64,000 nt of DNA from positions 62,001 through 126,000 of the forward strand of contig NZ_JAUSQV010000001.1 of the NCBI RefSeq assembly GCF_030811475.1. The letters run 5' to 3'. Every line of letters starts with the position of its first letter. Positions within the stretch are counted from its first letter, which is position 1. The stretch is from Nakamurella flavida (GTDB lineage: Bacteria > Actinomycetota > Actinomycetes > Mycobacteriales > Nakamurellaceae). The notes under the pieces were generated by a model, which had not been told where the DNA came from, did not search any database, and saw only the letters and a list, made by a program, of their open reading frames with translations. Positions 8,474-18,112 of this stretch are shown here, piece after piece. The translations under genes were made by a program, and so were the position numbers.

Positions 8474-9582
8474 TTGGTGCCGCCCGCCTTGTTCTGTGCG
8501 TCCTTGGCCGCGGCCTTGGTCTTGTCGGCGGCCTCGGCGGCCTTGTCGCCGACGGTGGACGCGGCCTGGTCGGCCTTGCTCGCGACCTTGTCGGCAGCCT
8601 GGGAGGCCTTGTCCGAAGCGGTGCCGGCCTTGTCGGCAGCGGCGTCCGCGGCCTTGTCGGCACCGGCCTTCACGGTGTCGGCGGCGTCGGAGGCCTTGGC
8701 GGCGGCCTTGTCGGCGACGTCACCGGCCTTGCTCTGCACACTGCCGGCGGCGTCGGACACGGCGTCCTTGGCCTTGTCCACGGCCTCACCGACGGAGTCC
8801 TTCACCTGGTCGACGACCGGGGCGGCCTTGTCGGCGAGGTCCTCGACCTTGCTGGACACGGCTTCCTTGGCCTTGGCCGCGGCATCGGCGGCCTGGTCGG
8901 CCACCGAGGAGACCTTGGCGGCCACGGTGTCGGCGGGCTTGCCCGTCGGCGCCGGCCGGTTGTCCGGGATGGGGGTCTGGGGGGACTTGAAGAGGCGGAT
9001 GGCCACGACGACCAGGCCGGCGAGCCCGGCGATCAGCAGCACGTTGCGGACCGGGTGGCCCGGGTTCGCGTTCTTGCGGGCCTGCTTGGCAGCGCGATCC
9101 GCGGCCTTGGTCACCTTCTTCGATGCCGTGTGCGTGCCGGCGGCAGCGGAGGTGGCCAGGGCGGCCGCGGCCTCCGCGGCCCTCTGCTGGGCGGTCTCCA
9201 GCAGGGAGTGGCCCTTCTTGTTCGCCACCTTCTTGGCGTCCTTGGCCGACGCCTTCGCCTGCTTGGCGGCCCGATCCTGGGCCTTGGCGGCGGCCTTGCG
9301 TGCACGACGGCCGAGCCGGCTGGCGGACTCGTTCAGGGAGTCACCGGCCTTGGCCGCGATCGGAGCGGCGGCCTTCTGCAGGTCGTGGGCGCGCTCGACG
9401 GCGCGGTCGGAGACGTCGGAGGCGAGGGCACTCGCCTTGGCGGACACGTCACCGGCGAGCGTGCTGGCCTTGCTGGAGACCTCGCTGCCGACGTCGGCCA
9501 GCTTCTCGCTCACCTTGTCCGCCACATCGGACGCCTTGGCGGCCAGATCCTGTGCGGCGTTTTTGGGCCAGGTGGTGCTCAT
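8470..9582 (-). CDS. Lys/Ala-rich LEA-like repeat protein with central membrane helix
   Basis: 370 residues, with GAGGAG eight bases before the ATG at 9582 (MSTTWPK). Composition is extremely biased to Ala, Lys, Asp and Ser. Long amphipathic-helix repeats of the ADKA/SDKA type (eleven-residue periodicity like group 3 LEA proteins) lie on both sides of one hydrophobic helix ([17 protein letters not shown], near residue 190). That predicts a membrane anchor with two extended helices, possibly protecting membrane or binding acidic surfaces. Function is unknown. Its stop overlaps the lipA start by four bases, so it is cotranslated with lipoyl synthase and sits between lipB and lipA. Confidence 0.8.
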   Translation of the reverse strand: MSTTWPKNAAQDLAAKASDVADKVSEKLADVGSEVSSKASTLAGDVSAKASALASDVSDRAVERAHDLQKAAAPIAAKAGDSLNESASRLGRRARKAAAKAQDRAAKQAKASAKDAKKVANKKGHSLLETAQQRAAEAAAALATSAAAGTHTASKKVTKAADRAAKQARKNANPGHPVRNVLLIAGLAGLVVVAIRLFKSPQTPIPDNRPAPTGKPADTVAAKVSSVADQAADAAAKAKEAVSSKVEDLADKAAPVVDQVKDSVGEAVDKAKDAVSDAAGSVQSKAGDVADKAAAKASDAADTVKAGADKAADAAADKAGTASDKASQAADKVASKADQAASTVGDKAAEAADKTKAAAKDAQNKAGGTK

Positions 9583-9800
9583 GAAGTTCTCCTCAAGTCT
9601 TGGGAGTTCGTTTATCGACCGTTCACCGGACGCAGTGGTCGCGTCGGACCGGGACCGGTCATCCTGCATATACACCGTAACGTCCGGCGCCGGTTCTCTG
9701 ACGTGGGGCGTCGACGAGTGACGAAACCCCTCGCCCGCGTGGGGCACCTGGACCACGATGGACGGCACGGGCTCCGATGCGGCCATCCGCCGGTCGCCGG

Positions 9801-10547
9801 TCATCGGCCGGCCAGGGCGGGATCGAGCGCCCACGACACGCCTCCCGGCAGGGTGGCGCCGACGGCCCCGGGCTCGTCACGGGCGACTGCCCGTTCGGTG
9901 ACGGCCAGTCGGCCGTCGAGCATGTCGGTCAGCCGGGCACGGACCACCGGCAGCAGCTCCGCGATGCCGACATGCCGGCCCGTCTCCGCGCTGAGGGAGG
10001 TGACCCCGGCGTCGGCGATGCCGCACGGCACGATGCGGTCGAACGCTCGGAGATCGGGATCGCAGTTCAGCGCGAACCCGTGGGTGGTCACCCCGCGGGC
10101 GATGCGGACGCCGATGGCGGCGATCTTGCGCTCGGGTCGGCCGGCCTCGGCCGCCAACCACACCCCGCTCCGGCCGTCGATGCGTCCCGTGCTCAGCCCC
10201 ATGTCGTCGCACACCGTGATGAGGGCCTCCTCCAGAAGCCGCACGTAGCCGACCACGTCCATGGGTGAGCTCAGACCGATGACGGGGTACCCGACCAACT
10301 GACCCGGACCGTGCCAGGTGATGCGGCCGCCGCGGTCGACCTCCACCACCGGGGTTCCGTCGGTGGGCAGATCCTCGGGGCGGGTGCGTCGGCCGGCGGT
10401 GTAGGTGTCCGGGTGCTCGAGGAGGAGGACGGTGTCGGACCCGCCGGCGACCCGCTCGTCGGCCAGCCGCCGCTGCCAGTCCCACGCAGCCTGGTATTCC
10501 ACCCGGCCGGCCTCGAGGAAAACCAGCGGTTTGGTCCTGTCTCGCAT
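9801..10547 (-). CDS. lipB: Octanoyl-[ACP]:protein N-octanoyltransferase
   Basis: 248 residues. Transfers octanoate from acyl carrier protein to lipoyl domains, the step before LipA. The family's catalytic pair is present: Lys141 in RKIAAIGVR and Cys175 in [14 protein letters not shown]. Also visible are [10 protein letters not shown], the [19 protein letters not shown] core and [11 protein letters not shown]. The start is the ATG at 10547, six bases after a TACGGT box and without a Shine-Dalgarno, so probably leaderless. It heads the lipB, LEA-like, lipA group, though 218 bases separate it from the next gene, which may have its own promoter. Confidence 0.96.
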   Translation of the reverse strand: MRDRTKPLVFLEAGRVEYQAAWDWQRRLADERVAGGSDTVLLLEHPDTYTAGRRTRPEDLPTDGTPVVEVDRGGRITWHGPGQLVGYPVIGLSSPMDVVGYVRLLEEALITVCDDMGLSTGRIDGRSGVWLAAEAGRPERKIAAIGVRIARGVTTHGFALNCDPDLRAFDRIVPCGIADAGVTSLSAETGRHVGIAELLPVVRARLTDMLDGRLAVTERAVARDEPGAVGATLPGGVSWALDPALAGR

Positions 10548-10553
10548 GGGGTC

Positions 10554-10559
10554 ACCGTA
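10554..10559 (-). promoter_or_regulatory. -10 box TACGGT of a leaderless promoter (lipB)
   Basis: TACGGT on the minus strand, six bases before the lipB ATG. Confidence 0.5.
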
Positions 10560-10653
10560 CGCGCCGGGTGATCCCGGGGACCCCGGTGTGGACAGCCTCG
10601 TCGGGAGCCGACGACCGGTGTGGACAACTACGGTGTCCGTCCGGCATCCGGCT

Positions 10654-10659
10654 TACCGT
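10654..10659 (+). promoter_or_regulatory. -10 box TACCGT of a leaderless promoter (kinase gene)
   Basis: TACCGT eight bases before the ATG at 10668. It decides between this start and a GTG at 10620. Confidence 0.45.
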
Positions 10660-10667
10660 CCGCTCCC

Positions 10668-12716
10668 ATGGACGACGATGCACCCCGTTCCGGCCGACCC
10701 CTGGACGGACACGACCGGTACGACCACGAGTCGGACCCCGCACCATCCAGCGAGCTGTCCGTGGCCCGCTCGATCGGTCCCTACCGGCTGGACGAGCCGC
10801 TCGGGGCCGGAGCGTCCGCACAGACCTGGACGGGTACCGACGAGCGCACCGGCCGGGCCGTCGCCCTCAAGATCTTCGCGCCGGGCGGGCTGGCCGCCGC
10901 CCGTCGCGAGGCCACTCTCGCCGAGATCATCGACCATCCGCACGTCCCGCATGTGCTGGACGTCGTCGCCGACCCCGACCGTCCGACCCTGGTCACCGAA
11001 CTGGCCACCGGCGGGACCCTGGCCGCGTTGCTGGCGCGAGCGGGGCGGCTCACCGTCGGCCAGTGCCTCACCGTGCTGATCCCGCTCGCGTCGGTGCTGG
11101 CCACCGCACACGAACGCCGGATCGTGCACGGGGACCTCTCGACGCGCAACATCGTGCTGGACGCGGTGGGCCGCCCCCTGCTCGTCGATCTGGGTGCCGG
11201 CCACGCGCTTGCCGAGGGGGACGGGGAGGTCGAGCTCACGCCCTGCCACGCCGCTCCCGAGGTGGCGGCGGGGTCGCAGCCGGACGCGGCAGCCGACGTC
11301 TTCGCACTGGGTTCGGTCGCCCGGGCCTGCCTGATCGGCGAACCGGCCTGGCCGGCGTCGGAACTGGCGGACGTGGTCCGTCTCGCCGATGCGGGGCCGT
11401 GGCCCGACGTCCCGGACACCATCGGATCAGCGCCTCTGGCCGCCCTGGTCCGAGCCATGCTGCGCCCCGACCCGATCCGTCGGCCCGGGGCGGCCGGCCT
11501 GGTGGTCGGTCTGCGCGCGGTGGGTCGGCCGGAGCCTCTCCCCATGCCGTCCGGAGTGGGGGACGGGCCGGAAGCTTCCCCCCGTGCGCCGGCGCCTGCA
11601 GCAGGAGCGCAAGGTGGGCACGCGACGTCGCCGGATGCCGGGGCCGTCCACGCGGGCTCCGCACCTGCATCGCGGTCCCGGCCGTTGGGGGAAGCACCCG
11701 ACCCGGCGGGCGCCGCCCAGGCCCTGACCCGGGCCCGTCTGAGGTCCGGGTCAGCGGGCGGCGTGGACCGACCCGTTCCTCCCGCCCGGGGGAGCCGACG
11801 GGGTGGTCGGAGCCGTCGCCGCACACCGGCCCCGGTCCGCCGCCGCCGGCGGGCGGCCGGCCTGGTCGCCGCGTTCGTCCTGGTCGCCCTGACCGGCATG
11901 GCACTGATCGGGCAGTTCACGACGACGGGTGCCGAATCCGAGTCGTCCGGGGCCGCCGTGGCGCTTCCGCCCCCGACTCCGGGCGGCGTGGGCGGCCCCG
12001 GCGCGGCCGCGGCGTCATCCGGCACCGGGTCGCCGGGGGCGTCCGGGTGGTCCTCGGATGCCGCGGCGCCCGCCGGAGCGACACCGGACGGTGTCGGGCC
12101 GACGGACGGGTCGGCGGCGGCTGTCCCGACCGGCGCCCCGGTCGCCGTCGGAGGGTCGAGCACCACAGGGACGGCCGCGCTCCCGTCGTCCGGAGCGGCC
12201 GTCGCCGCGGTGGGAGCGGCCGGAGCGTCCGGAGCGGGCGGAGGTGCGGGTGAGGCCGGGGCCGGGCCGGGAGGCGAGTCCGTGACCGGATCTGCGGTCG
12301 ACCCCGGGGTCGACTGGTTGACCGTCGTCCGTGCGCTCTCGGCGGAGCGGGGCCGGGCCCTGAGCCAGGGCGACCCGATGCTCCTGGACCGCGTCTACGT
12401 CCCCGGTCCGGCCCGGGCGGCTGACCTGGCGACGATGGAACGACTGCGGAACACCGGCGCCACGGTGTCCGGGGCGGCACACGAGATCGCCTCGGCGGGG
12501 GTGATCGGCCCGGTCGGCCCGGGTACCGCCCGACCCACCGTCTCCGGTCTGCCGGGCATGCGTCTGCTGGTGACCGACCACCTGCCGTCCTACGAGGTGC
12601 AGGACGGCGACGGGGTCACGGTCGGCCGGACCGCCGCACGGGACGGCGCGGCCCTGGTGATGACCGTCGTCGAGACCGGCGAGGGCTACCGCATCGAGGA
12701 GGTGGCCACGGCATGA
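10668..12716 (+). CDS. Membrane-anchored Ser/Thr protein kinase, divergent (possible pseudokinase)
   Basis: 682 residues. N-terminal kinase fold, about 36-290: glycine loop LGAGASAQTW, Lys68 in VALKIF, the helix-C Glu in REATLAEII, a catalytic loop reading HGDLSTRN (HGD instead of HRD, with Asp156 and Asn161 kept), DLG at 174-176 instead of DFG, and an APE motif (CHAAPE). A long Pro/Arg/Ala linker follows, then one membrane helix near residue 400, a Gly/Ala/Ser-rich extracellular stretch and a C-terminal domain of about 130 residues that I do not recognise. The layout is that of Pkn-type receptor kinases. The non-canonical HGD and very short activation segment make activity uncertain. Divergent from lipB, upstream of sbcD. 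Confidence 0.85.
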   Translation: MDDDAPRSGRPLDGHDRYDHESDPAPSSELSVARSIGPYRLDEPLGAGASAQTWTGTDERTGRAVALKIFAPGGLAAARREATLAEIIDHPHVPHVLDVVADPDRPTLVTELATGGTLAALLARAGRLTVGQCLTVLIPLASVLATAHERRIVHGDLSTRNIVLDAVGRPLLVDLGAGHALAEGDGEVELTPCHAAPEVAAGSQPDAAADVFALGSVARACLIGEPAWPASELADVVRLADAGPWPDVPDTIGSAPLAALVRAMLRPDPIRRPGAAGLVVGLRAVGRPEPLPMPSGVGDGPEASPRAPAPAAGAQGGHATSPDAGAVHAGSAPASRSRPLGEAPDPAGAAQALTRARLRSGSAGGVDRPVPPARGSRRGGRSRRRTPAPVRRRRRAAGLVAAFVLVALTGMALIGQFTTTGAESESSGAAVALPPPTPGGVGGPGAAAASSGTGSPGASGWSSDAAAPAGATPDGVGPTDGSAAAVPTGAPVAVGGSSTTGTAALPSSGAAVAAVGAAGASGAGGGAGEAGAGPGGESVTGSAVDPGVDWLTVVRALSAERGRALSQGDPMLLDRVYVPGPARAADLATMERLRNTGATVSGAAHEIASAGVIGPVGPGTARPTVSGLPGMRLLVTDHLPSYEVQDGDGVTVGRTAARDGAALVMTVVETGEGYRIEEVATA

Positions 12717-12749
12717 GCGTGGCGGAGGAGCACTGTCGGACCCTGTCCC

Positions 12750-12755
12750 TACCGT
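12750..12755 (+). promoter_or_regulatory. -10 box TACCGT of a leaderless promoter (sbcD)
   Basis: TACCGT seven bases before the ATG at 12763; supports that start over the GTG at 12754, which overlaps the box itself. Confidence 0.45.
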
Positions 12756-12762
12756 GAGACCC

Positions 12763-13908
12763 ATGCTGCTCCTGCACACCTCCGACTGGCACGTCGGCCG
12801 CACCTTCCACGGTCGGTCGCTGCTCGCCGACCAGGAGGCCGTGCTGCTCCGGTTGGCCGAGATGGTCCGAGAGCGGCAGGTCGATCTGGTGCTGGTGGCC
12901 GGCGATCTCTACGACCGGGCGGTGCCCAGCCCCGAGGCCGTCCAGGTGGTCACCCGCGGGCTCGAGGCCATCCGGGGTGCGGGGGCGACCGTCGTCGTGA
13001 CCTCCGGCAACCACGACTCGGCGGCGCGCCTCGGCGCGTTCACCTCGTTCCTGGCCGCCGGGGGCCTGCACCTGCGGACATCGCTGACCCGGGTGGCCGA
13101 GCCCGTTCTGATCGAGGACGACCACGGTCCCGTCGCGGTGTACCCGCTGCCCTATCTCGAGCCCGAGATCGCCCGTCAGGCCTGGAACCTCACCGGCCCG
13201 CCCTCCCACCAGGCGGCGATGGACCACGCCATGGCGCAGGTGCGGGCCGATCTCGCGGGCCGGTCGGGAGTGCGCTCGGTCGTGCTCGCCCACGCGTTCG
13301 TCACCGGGGCGACCGCGGGCGGTTCGGAGCGGTCGATCGCCGTCGGCGGGGTGGAGTCCGTCGGTGCCGACGTGTTCGACGGCATCGACTTCGTCGCGTT
13401 GGGTCACCTGCACGGGGCGCAGGCCGTTCGGGAGACCGTGCGCTACTCCGGTTCTCCGCTGGCCTACAGCTTCGGCGAAAGCCACCAGCGCAAGAGCGTG
13501 TCACTGGTCGAGCTGTCCGCCGACGGGCGGGTGACGGTCGAGATCGCACCGCTGCCCGTCCCCCGGGCGCTGGCCGTGGTCCGCGGTTCGCTGGAGGAGA
13601 TCCTCTCCGGGCACGAAGAATTGCGCGAGCACTACCTCTCGGTCGAGCTCACCGACAAGGTGCGTCCGCTGGAGCCCATGCGGAAGCTGCAGCAGGTCTT
13701 CCCGCACACCCTGACCATCGCGTGGGACCCGGTGGAGGTCGCCGTTCCCCGCGCGCACCGTGCCCCGTCGGCGGGGGCGCTGTCCGGTGACGACGCCCTG
13801 ATCGAGCAGTTCCTCGCCGAGTGTCGGGGCGACCGGGCCAGCGCGGCGGAGCGGGCGTTGATCGGTGGCGCCCTCGCGGCCCAGCGCCGCGGGGAGATGA
13901 CCGGGTGA
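12763..13908 (+). CDS. sbcD: Exonuclease SbcCD subunit D (Mre11 family)
   Basis: 381 residues from the ATG at 12763 (MLLLHTSDWH). Metallophosphoesterase subunit of the SbcCD nuclease, which opens hairpins and processes double-strand ends. The phosphodiesterase motifs are all visible: HTSDWHVGR (motif I), AGDLYDRA (II), TSGNHDS (III), LAHAFVTG (IV) and ALGHLHGAQ (V), followed by the capping domain. The C-terminal region with AAERALIG matches the part that contacts SbcC. It is followed seven bases later by sbcC, the normal order. Confidence 0.96.
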   Translation: MLLLHTSDWHVGRTFHGRSLLADQEAVLLRLAEMVRERQVDLVLVAGDLYDRAVPSPEAVQVVTRGLEAIRGAGATVVVTSGNHDSAARLGAFTSFLAAGGLHLRTSLTRVAEPVLIEDDHGPVAVYPLPYLEPEIARQAWNLTGPPSHQAAMDHAMAQVRADLAGRSGVRSVVLAHAFVTGATAGGSERSIAVGGVESVGADVFDGIDFVALGHLHGAQAVRETVRYSGSPLAYSFGESHQRKSVSLVELSADGRVTVEIAPLPVPRALAVVRGSLEEILSGHEELREHYLSVELTDKVRPLEPMRKLQQVFPHTLTIAWDPVEVAVPRAHRAPSAGALSGDDALIEQFLAECRGDRASAAERALIGGALAAQRRGEMTG

Positions 13909-13915
13909 CCCTCCG

Positions 13916-16900
13916 ATGAGGGTGCACAGCCTCGAGGTGACCGCCTTCGGGCCCTACGCCGGGACCGTCGAGGTGGACTTCGACCGCCTCGGTGCGGACG
14001 GGCTCTTCCTCCTGCACGGGGACACCGGTGCGGGCAAGACCAGCCTGCTGGACGCCGTCGCGTTCGCTCTGTTCAACCGGGTTCCCGGGGTGCGGCAGGA
14101 GGCCCGGCGCCTGCGGTGCGACCGCGCCGATCCGCACACCCGCACCCAGGTCCGGCTGGACGTCACCCTGGGCGGCCACCGCGTGGTCATCACCCGCAAC
14201 CCCGAGTACGAGCGACCCAAGAGCCGTGGCGTCGGGACGACGGTGGAGAAGCACAAGGTGATCCTGACGTGGATCGGGCCGTCACCGTCCGGCCGGCCGG
14301 CCGAGGGGGTGTCCCGCGCCGAGGAGGTCGGGGCGATCGTCGGGGATCTGCTCGGCATGTCCGCCGACCAGTTCTTCCAGGTCGTCCTGCTCCCGCAGGG
14401 TGACTTCGCGCAGTTCCTCCGGGCCGACACCGAGAGCCGGGCCAATCTGCTCGAGCGACTGTTCGACACCGGCCGGTTCGGCACCGTCCAGGAATGGTTC
14501 CAGAACGCCCGCCGGGAGTCCGGGGCCCGGTTGCGCGAGAGCGACGAGCGGATCGGCCGATTGGCCGCCCGGGCGGCCGAAGCAGCCGGAACGCCACCGG
14601 TGGACACGCCCGAGCATGGGTGGCTCGCCGATCTGCGCGACCGGGCCACCGATGCGGCCGATGCCGCCCAGGACGACCGGGTGCGCGCCGAAGCGATCCG
14701 ATCCCGCACCGCCGAGGTCGCGGCGACGGCGCGCCGGGATGCCGAACGCCTGACGCGACGGCGCGGACTGCTGGCCCGTCGTCAGGTGTTGCGGGACGGC
14801 GCCGCCCAGATCGCCCGGGCCCGGGCAGCGGTCGAGACCGCCGAGCGTGCCGATCCGGTGCTGGCGGCGGCCGATCGGCACGCCATCGCCTCCCGTGACC
14901 TCGCCCGCGCGGTCGACCAGGACACCCGGGCTGCTGCCCGCCTCGCCGACCTCGTCGCCCGGGAACCCGGCGAGCAGATGTCCGGAGCACCGCCGAGCGG
15001 CGCTCCGGGAGGTCCCGAGCACGGGGTACGACCCGGACGGGGATCCCGGGCCGGGTCGGACGGGGCTGCGGTCGGCGTCGAGCCGCCCGCAGGTGCGGGA
15101 GCCGGTGCCGAGGTGCGCGGGCCCGAGAACCCCTCGACGGACGAGGCAGACGAACCCGCCCTCTTCGACCGCTCCGGGGAGCCATCACCCGAGGCGTTGC
15201 AGGGCCCCGTCGGGGGCGACGGGGACGATGCTGCTTCGGGCACCCCGGCGGTCATGGTGTCCCCCCTGCAGGTGGCGGCGGCCGCGGACCTGGAACGGGC
15301 CGGGGCACTGGCCGCGCTGGTCGAACTGGCCGCCCAGGACCAGCAGGACCGCTTGGCCCTCGACCGCGTCCGGAACCAGCGGGCCCGAGTGGTGGAGGAT
15401 CTCTCCGCCCTCGACGCGGCGCTGCGGGACGCCCCGGTCGAGATGGAGACCCTGGTGCAGGAGGAGACCCGGGCCCGTTCGGCGCACGACCGGCTCCCGG
15501 GAGTGCGGGCGCTCTGCGCGGCCGCCGCCGCGGCCCGGGACGCGGCGACCACCCTGCAGGCGCGATCGGCCGACCTCACACCGGCGGTCACCGCGGCCAC
15601 GTCGGCCGTCGATCTCCATCAGCGGGCCGTCGACCACCGTCAACGGCTCCAGGAGAGACGGATCGCCGGGATGGCGGGGGAGCTCGCCGCGGATCTCATT
15701 CCCGGGGATCCGTGCGCGGTCTGCGGATCGGTGGAGCACCCGGCTCCGGCCGACGTACCCGACCGGGTGTCGGATCGCGAGGTGGCCGCCGCCGAACGAG
15801 CGGAGGCCGTGGCCGCCCAGGCCCGGGAGCACGCCACCGCCGAACGGTTGCGTGTGGAGCAGGGCGTGCACCACGCACGGGAGGCCGCCGGTGGGGTCAC
15901 GGTCGAGACCGCCACGGCCCACCTGGACGCGGCACGGGCCGAGTTGGCCGACACCGAGAGCACCGCGGCCCGGTTGGGTTCGGTGCGCCGACGGGTGCAG
16001 GCCGCTCGCGCCGCCCTGGAGGACCGGCGCGCCGGGCGGGCCTCGATGGCCGAGCGGCTGGCCGGCCTCGAAGTCCGCCTGCACGCCCTGGACGAGGGCA
16101 TCCAGAGCCGCGCCCAGCAGCTGGAGCGGGCGCGCGCCGGGTTCCCCGACGTGGTGCAACGACGGACGTACCTGCTCGCCCGCGCGGCGGCCTACCAGGA
16201 ACGCGACGCCGCCGCCGTCACCGTGGGCCGGTTCCGCACGGCCGTGCTCGAGGCCGAGGACCTGGTGGCCGCGGCCCTCGACGCGTCCGGCCTGGCCGAC
16301 CTGGACACGGCGCGACGCGCGGCCGCGGTGGACCGGGTCGCGATGCGGGCGTCGGTCCGCCGCGCCGAGCACGACGAGGCCAGCATCGCCGACGCCCTGG
16401 CCGCTCCCGATCTCGCCGACGTCGACCCGGCCCGGGAGATCGATCTGGCCGGGCTGGAGGCCGCTGCCCGCGAGGCCGCGACCGCCGCGGACCTCGCGGT
16501 CGCCACCGCGTCCGAGACCGCCGGTCGCCGAGCGGCGGTCACCAGTGCCGTCGCCGACCTCGCCCGGGCCCTCATCGAACGGGAACCGCTGGCGCACCGG
16601 GACACCGAGCTGGCCGCACTCACCGATGTCGTGCTCGGCCGGGGGCAGAACGCGCTGGGTATCTCGTTGCGGACCTACGTGCTGGCGGCGAAGCTGCGGC
16701 AGGTCGTGCACGCGGCCGGTGAACGTCTCCAGGTGATGTCGGCCGGCCGGTACACCTTCGAGCACTCGCAGGAACGGGAGTCGCGGGGCCGCGCCGGCGG
16801 TCTCGGGGTGGACGTACGCGACAGCTGGTCGGGCATGCTGCGGTCCACCCGCACGCTGTCCGGCGGGGAGACCTTCCTGGCCTCCCTGGCCCTCGCGCTC

Positions 16901-17173
16901 GGCCTGGCCGACGTCGTGGCCGCCGACGCCGGCGGGCGTGTGCTCGACACCCTGTTCATCGACGAGGGTTTCGGCACGTTGGACGCCGACGCCCTCGACA
17001 TGGTGATGGACACCCTCGACGATCTGCGAGCCGGTGGACGGGTGGTCGGCCTGGTCTCCCACGTGGACGAGCTGCGGCAACGGATCCCCAACCGGTTGCG
17101 GGTCAACCGGACGCCGGGAGGGTCCACGGTCACCCTCACCGCGGCAGGGCGGGGAGCCGTCGCGGTCGGCTGA
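13916..17173 (+). CDS. sbcC: Exonuclease SbcCD subunit C (Rad50-like ATPase)
   Basis: 1085 residues. N-terminal ATPase half with Walker A GDTGAGKTS and Q-loop region LLPQGDFAQFL, long coiled coils, a zinc hook CAVC near residue 600 (PGDPCAVCGSVEHP), and the C-terminal half with signature LSGGETFLASLALALGLAD, Walker B LDTLFIDEGFGTLD and the SHVDEL switch. All catalytic motifs are intact. Odd feature: about residues 350-452 are a Gly/Ala/Pro/acidic low-complexity stretch with no heptad pattern, inserted in the ascending coiled coil. Forms the SbcCD complex with the preceding gene. Confidence 0.96.
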   Translation: MRVHSLEVTAFGPYAGTVEVDFDRLGADGLFLLHGDTGAGKTSLLDAVAFALFNRVPGVRQEARRLRCDRADPHTRTQVRLDVTLGGHRVVITRNPEYERPKSRGVGTTVEKHKVILTWIGPSPSGRPAEGVSRAEEVGAIVGDLLGMSADQFFQVVLLPQGDFAQFLRADTESRANLLERLFDTGRFGTVQEWFQNARRESGARLRESDERIGRLAARAAEAAGTPPVDTPEHGWLADLRDRATDAADAAQDDRVRAEAIRSRTAEVAATARRDAERLTRRRGLLARRQVLRDGAAQIARARAAVETAERADPVLAAADRHAIASRDLARAVDQDTRAAARLADLVAREPGEQMSGAPPSGAPGGPEHGVRPGRGSRAGSDGAAVGVEPPAGAGAGAEVRGPENPSTDEADEPALFDRSGEPSPEALQGPVGGDGDDAASGTPAVMVSPLQVAAAADLERAGALAALVELAAQDQQDRLALDRVRNQRARVVEDLSALDAALRDAPVEMETLVQEETRARSAHDRLPGVRALCAAAAAARDAATTLQARSADLTPAVTAATSAVDLHQRAVDHRQRLQERRIAGMAGELAADLIPGDPCAVCGSVEHPAPADVPDRVSDREVAAAERAEAVAAQAREHATAERLRVEQGVHHAREAAGGVTVETATAHLDAARAELADTESTAARLGSVRRRVQAARAALEDRRAGRASMAERLAGLEVRLHALDEGIQSRAQQLERARAGFPDVVQRRTYLLARAAAYQERDAAAVTVGRFRTAVLEAEDLVAAALDASGLADLDTARRAAAVDRVAMRASVRRAEHDEASIADALAAPDLADVDPAREIDLAGLEAAAREAATAADLAVATASETAGRRAAVTSAVADLARALIEREPLAHRDTELAALTDVVLGRGQNALGISLRTYVLAAKLRQVVHAAGERLQVMSAGRYTFEHSQERESRGRAGGLGVDVRDSWSGMLRSTRTLSGGETFLASLALALGLADVVAADAGGRVLDTLFIDEGFGTLDADALDMVMDTLDDLRAGGRVVGLVSHVDELRQRIPNRLRVNRTPGGSTVTLTAAGRGAVAVG

Positions 17174-17284
17174 ATGACCCTGGTCCGGCCGGTCGCGGGG
17201 CCGGTCGAGCTCAGGGCCACCGGACCCGGTCGGCCGTGCCGGGCCGTGACGGCCCTGACGCATGCGGATGGTTCGGCTGCCGGG

Positions 17285-17545
17285 TCAGCCGCGAACGGCC
17301 ACCGACACCGCGACCGCCAGGCATGCGAGGACCGTGACCAGGCGCAGGACCCGGATGCGCCGGTCCATGGCCGACCAGCGCACGGCCAGCAGGACGCCGG
17401 CAGCCAGGGCCAGAGCGGCGATGACGGCCGCACCGACCGCGCCGCCGACGAGCACCGCGGTGAGGAAGACGGCGAGGACGAGCACCACCACCACGACCTG
17501 GGCGGGTCGCACGGCGCCGGGTGGCCGTCGGGCGGGTCGGGTCAT
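17285..17545 (-). CDS. Small two- or three-helix membrane protein
   Basis: 86 residues. The ATG at 17545 has GGAG five bases upstream; the frame stays open further upstream but without conserved or well-composed sequence. Basic N terminus (TRPARRPPGA), one long hydrophobic region that can form two helices, a short basic loop (SAMDRRIRVLR) and a final helix. No recognised family. Convergent with sbcC. Confidence 0.6.
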   Translation of the reverse strand: MTRPARRPPGAVRPAQVVVVVLVLAVFLTAVLVGGAVGAAVIAALALAAGVLLAVRWSAMDRRIRVLRLVTVLACLAVAVSVAVRG

Positions 17546-18112
17546 GTCGGCTCCTGGGGTCCACGGTCGTCCGGGTGGTCTGTGCGAAGGAACGCGCGGC
17601 CGGTCGATGTCGACGGTCGCGGCCCGGTCCGCCCCGCCTCGCCCGCGGGCCCGGCAGTCCTCCGCCGATCCCGTTCGGACGGCGGCTGCGCTCGCACCCT
17701 TCGACACCGGGACCGTGCCCGCGTCGAGGATGACAGACCACCGCAGGGAACAGGACCCGGACGCGACTCCCGGCCGAACGGCCACCCGGATCACTGCCGG
17801 GCACGCCCGGATCGCCGTCGGGCGCAGGTGGTTCGCCGTCGGGTGCGTCCGGTCCGCCGCCGTGCAGGGTCGGAGCGAGTCGGGCACTGCGGATGGTGTC
17901 GGGCAAGCCCTGATCGGCCTGGTCAGCGCCCGGCCGGTCGCCGCTGAACGGCCCGGCCGTCCGCGGGGAGGGAACCCGCCGGATCGCCGGCGCACCGCAA
18001 CGGACCGGTGGGTACCGGATGCGCCCCCGGCGTCGAGAATGAATAGACCGCCGCCGGTCGCGGGACGGGGGCTCCCGTCGGTGCCGCGGGGTGCGAACCG
18101 AGGAGGGGTCCG
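17546..18112. other. Intergenic region without convincing gene
   Basis: 567 bases. Frames remain open by composition only and read as Arg/Pro/Gly-rich protein. Two related segments occur, around 17720 and 18036 (GTCGAGgATGAcAGACCaCCGC and GTCGAGaATGAatAGACCgCCGC type), which on the minus strand give a TATTCAT-like element. They might be promoter remnants, but nothing firm can be assigned. Confidence 0.4.

Noticed and set aside
6551-9721. Very long plus-strand open frame (1056 codons) opposite DUF4191, lipA and the LEA-like gene
   Set aside because: Stop-free by high GC only; it is antisense to three recognised genes and has no family pattern.
15185-17263. 692-codon frame antisense to sbcC
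   Set aside because: Gly/Arg/Val-rich shadow with no conserved segment.
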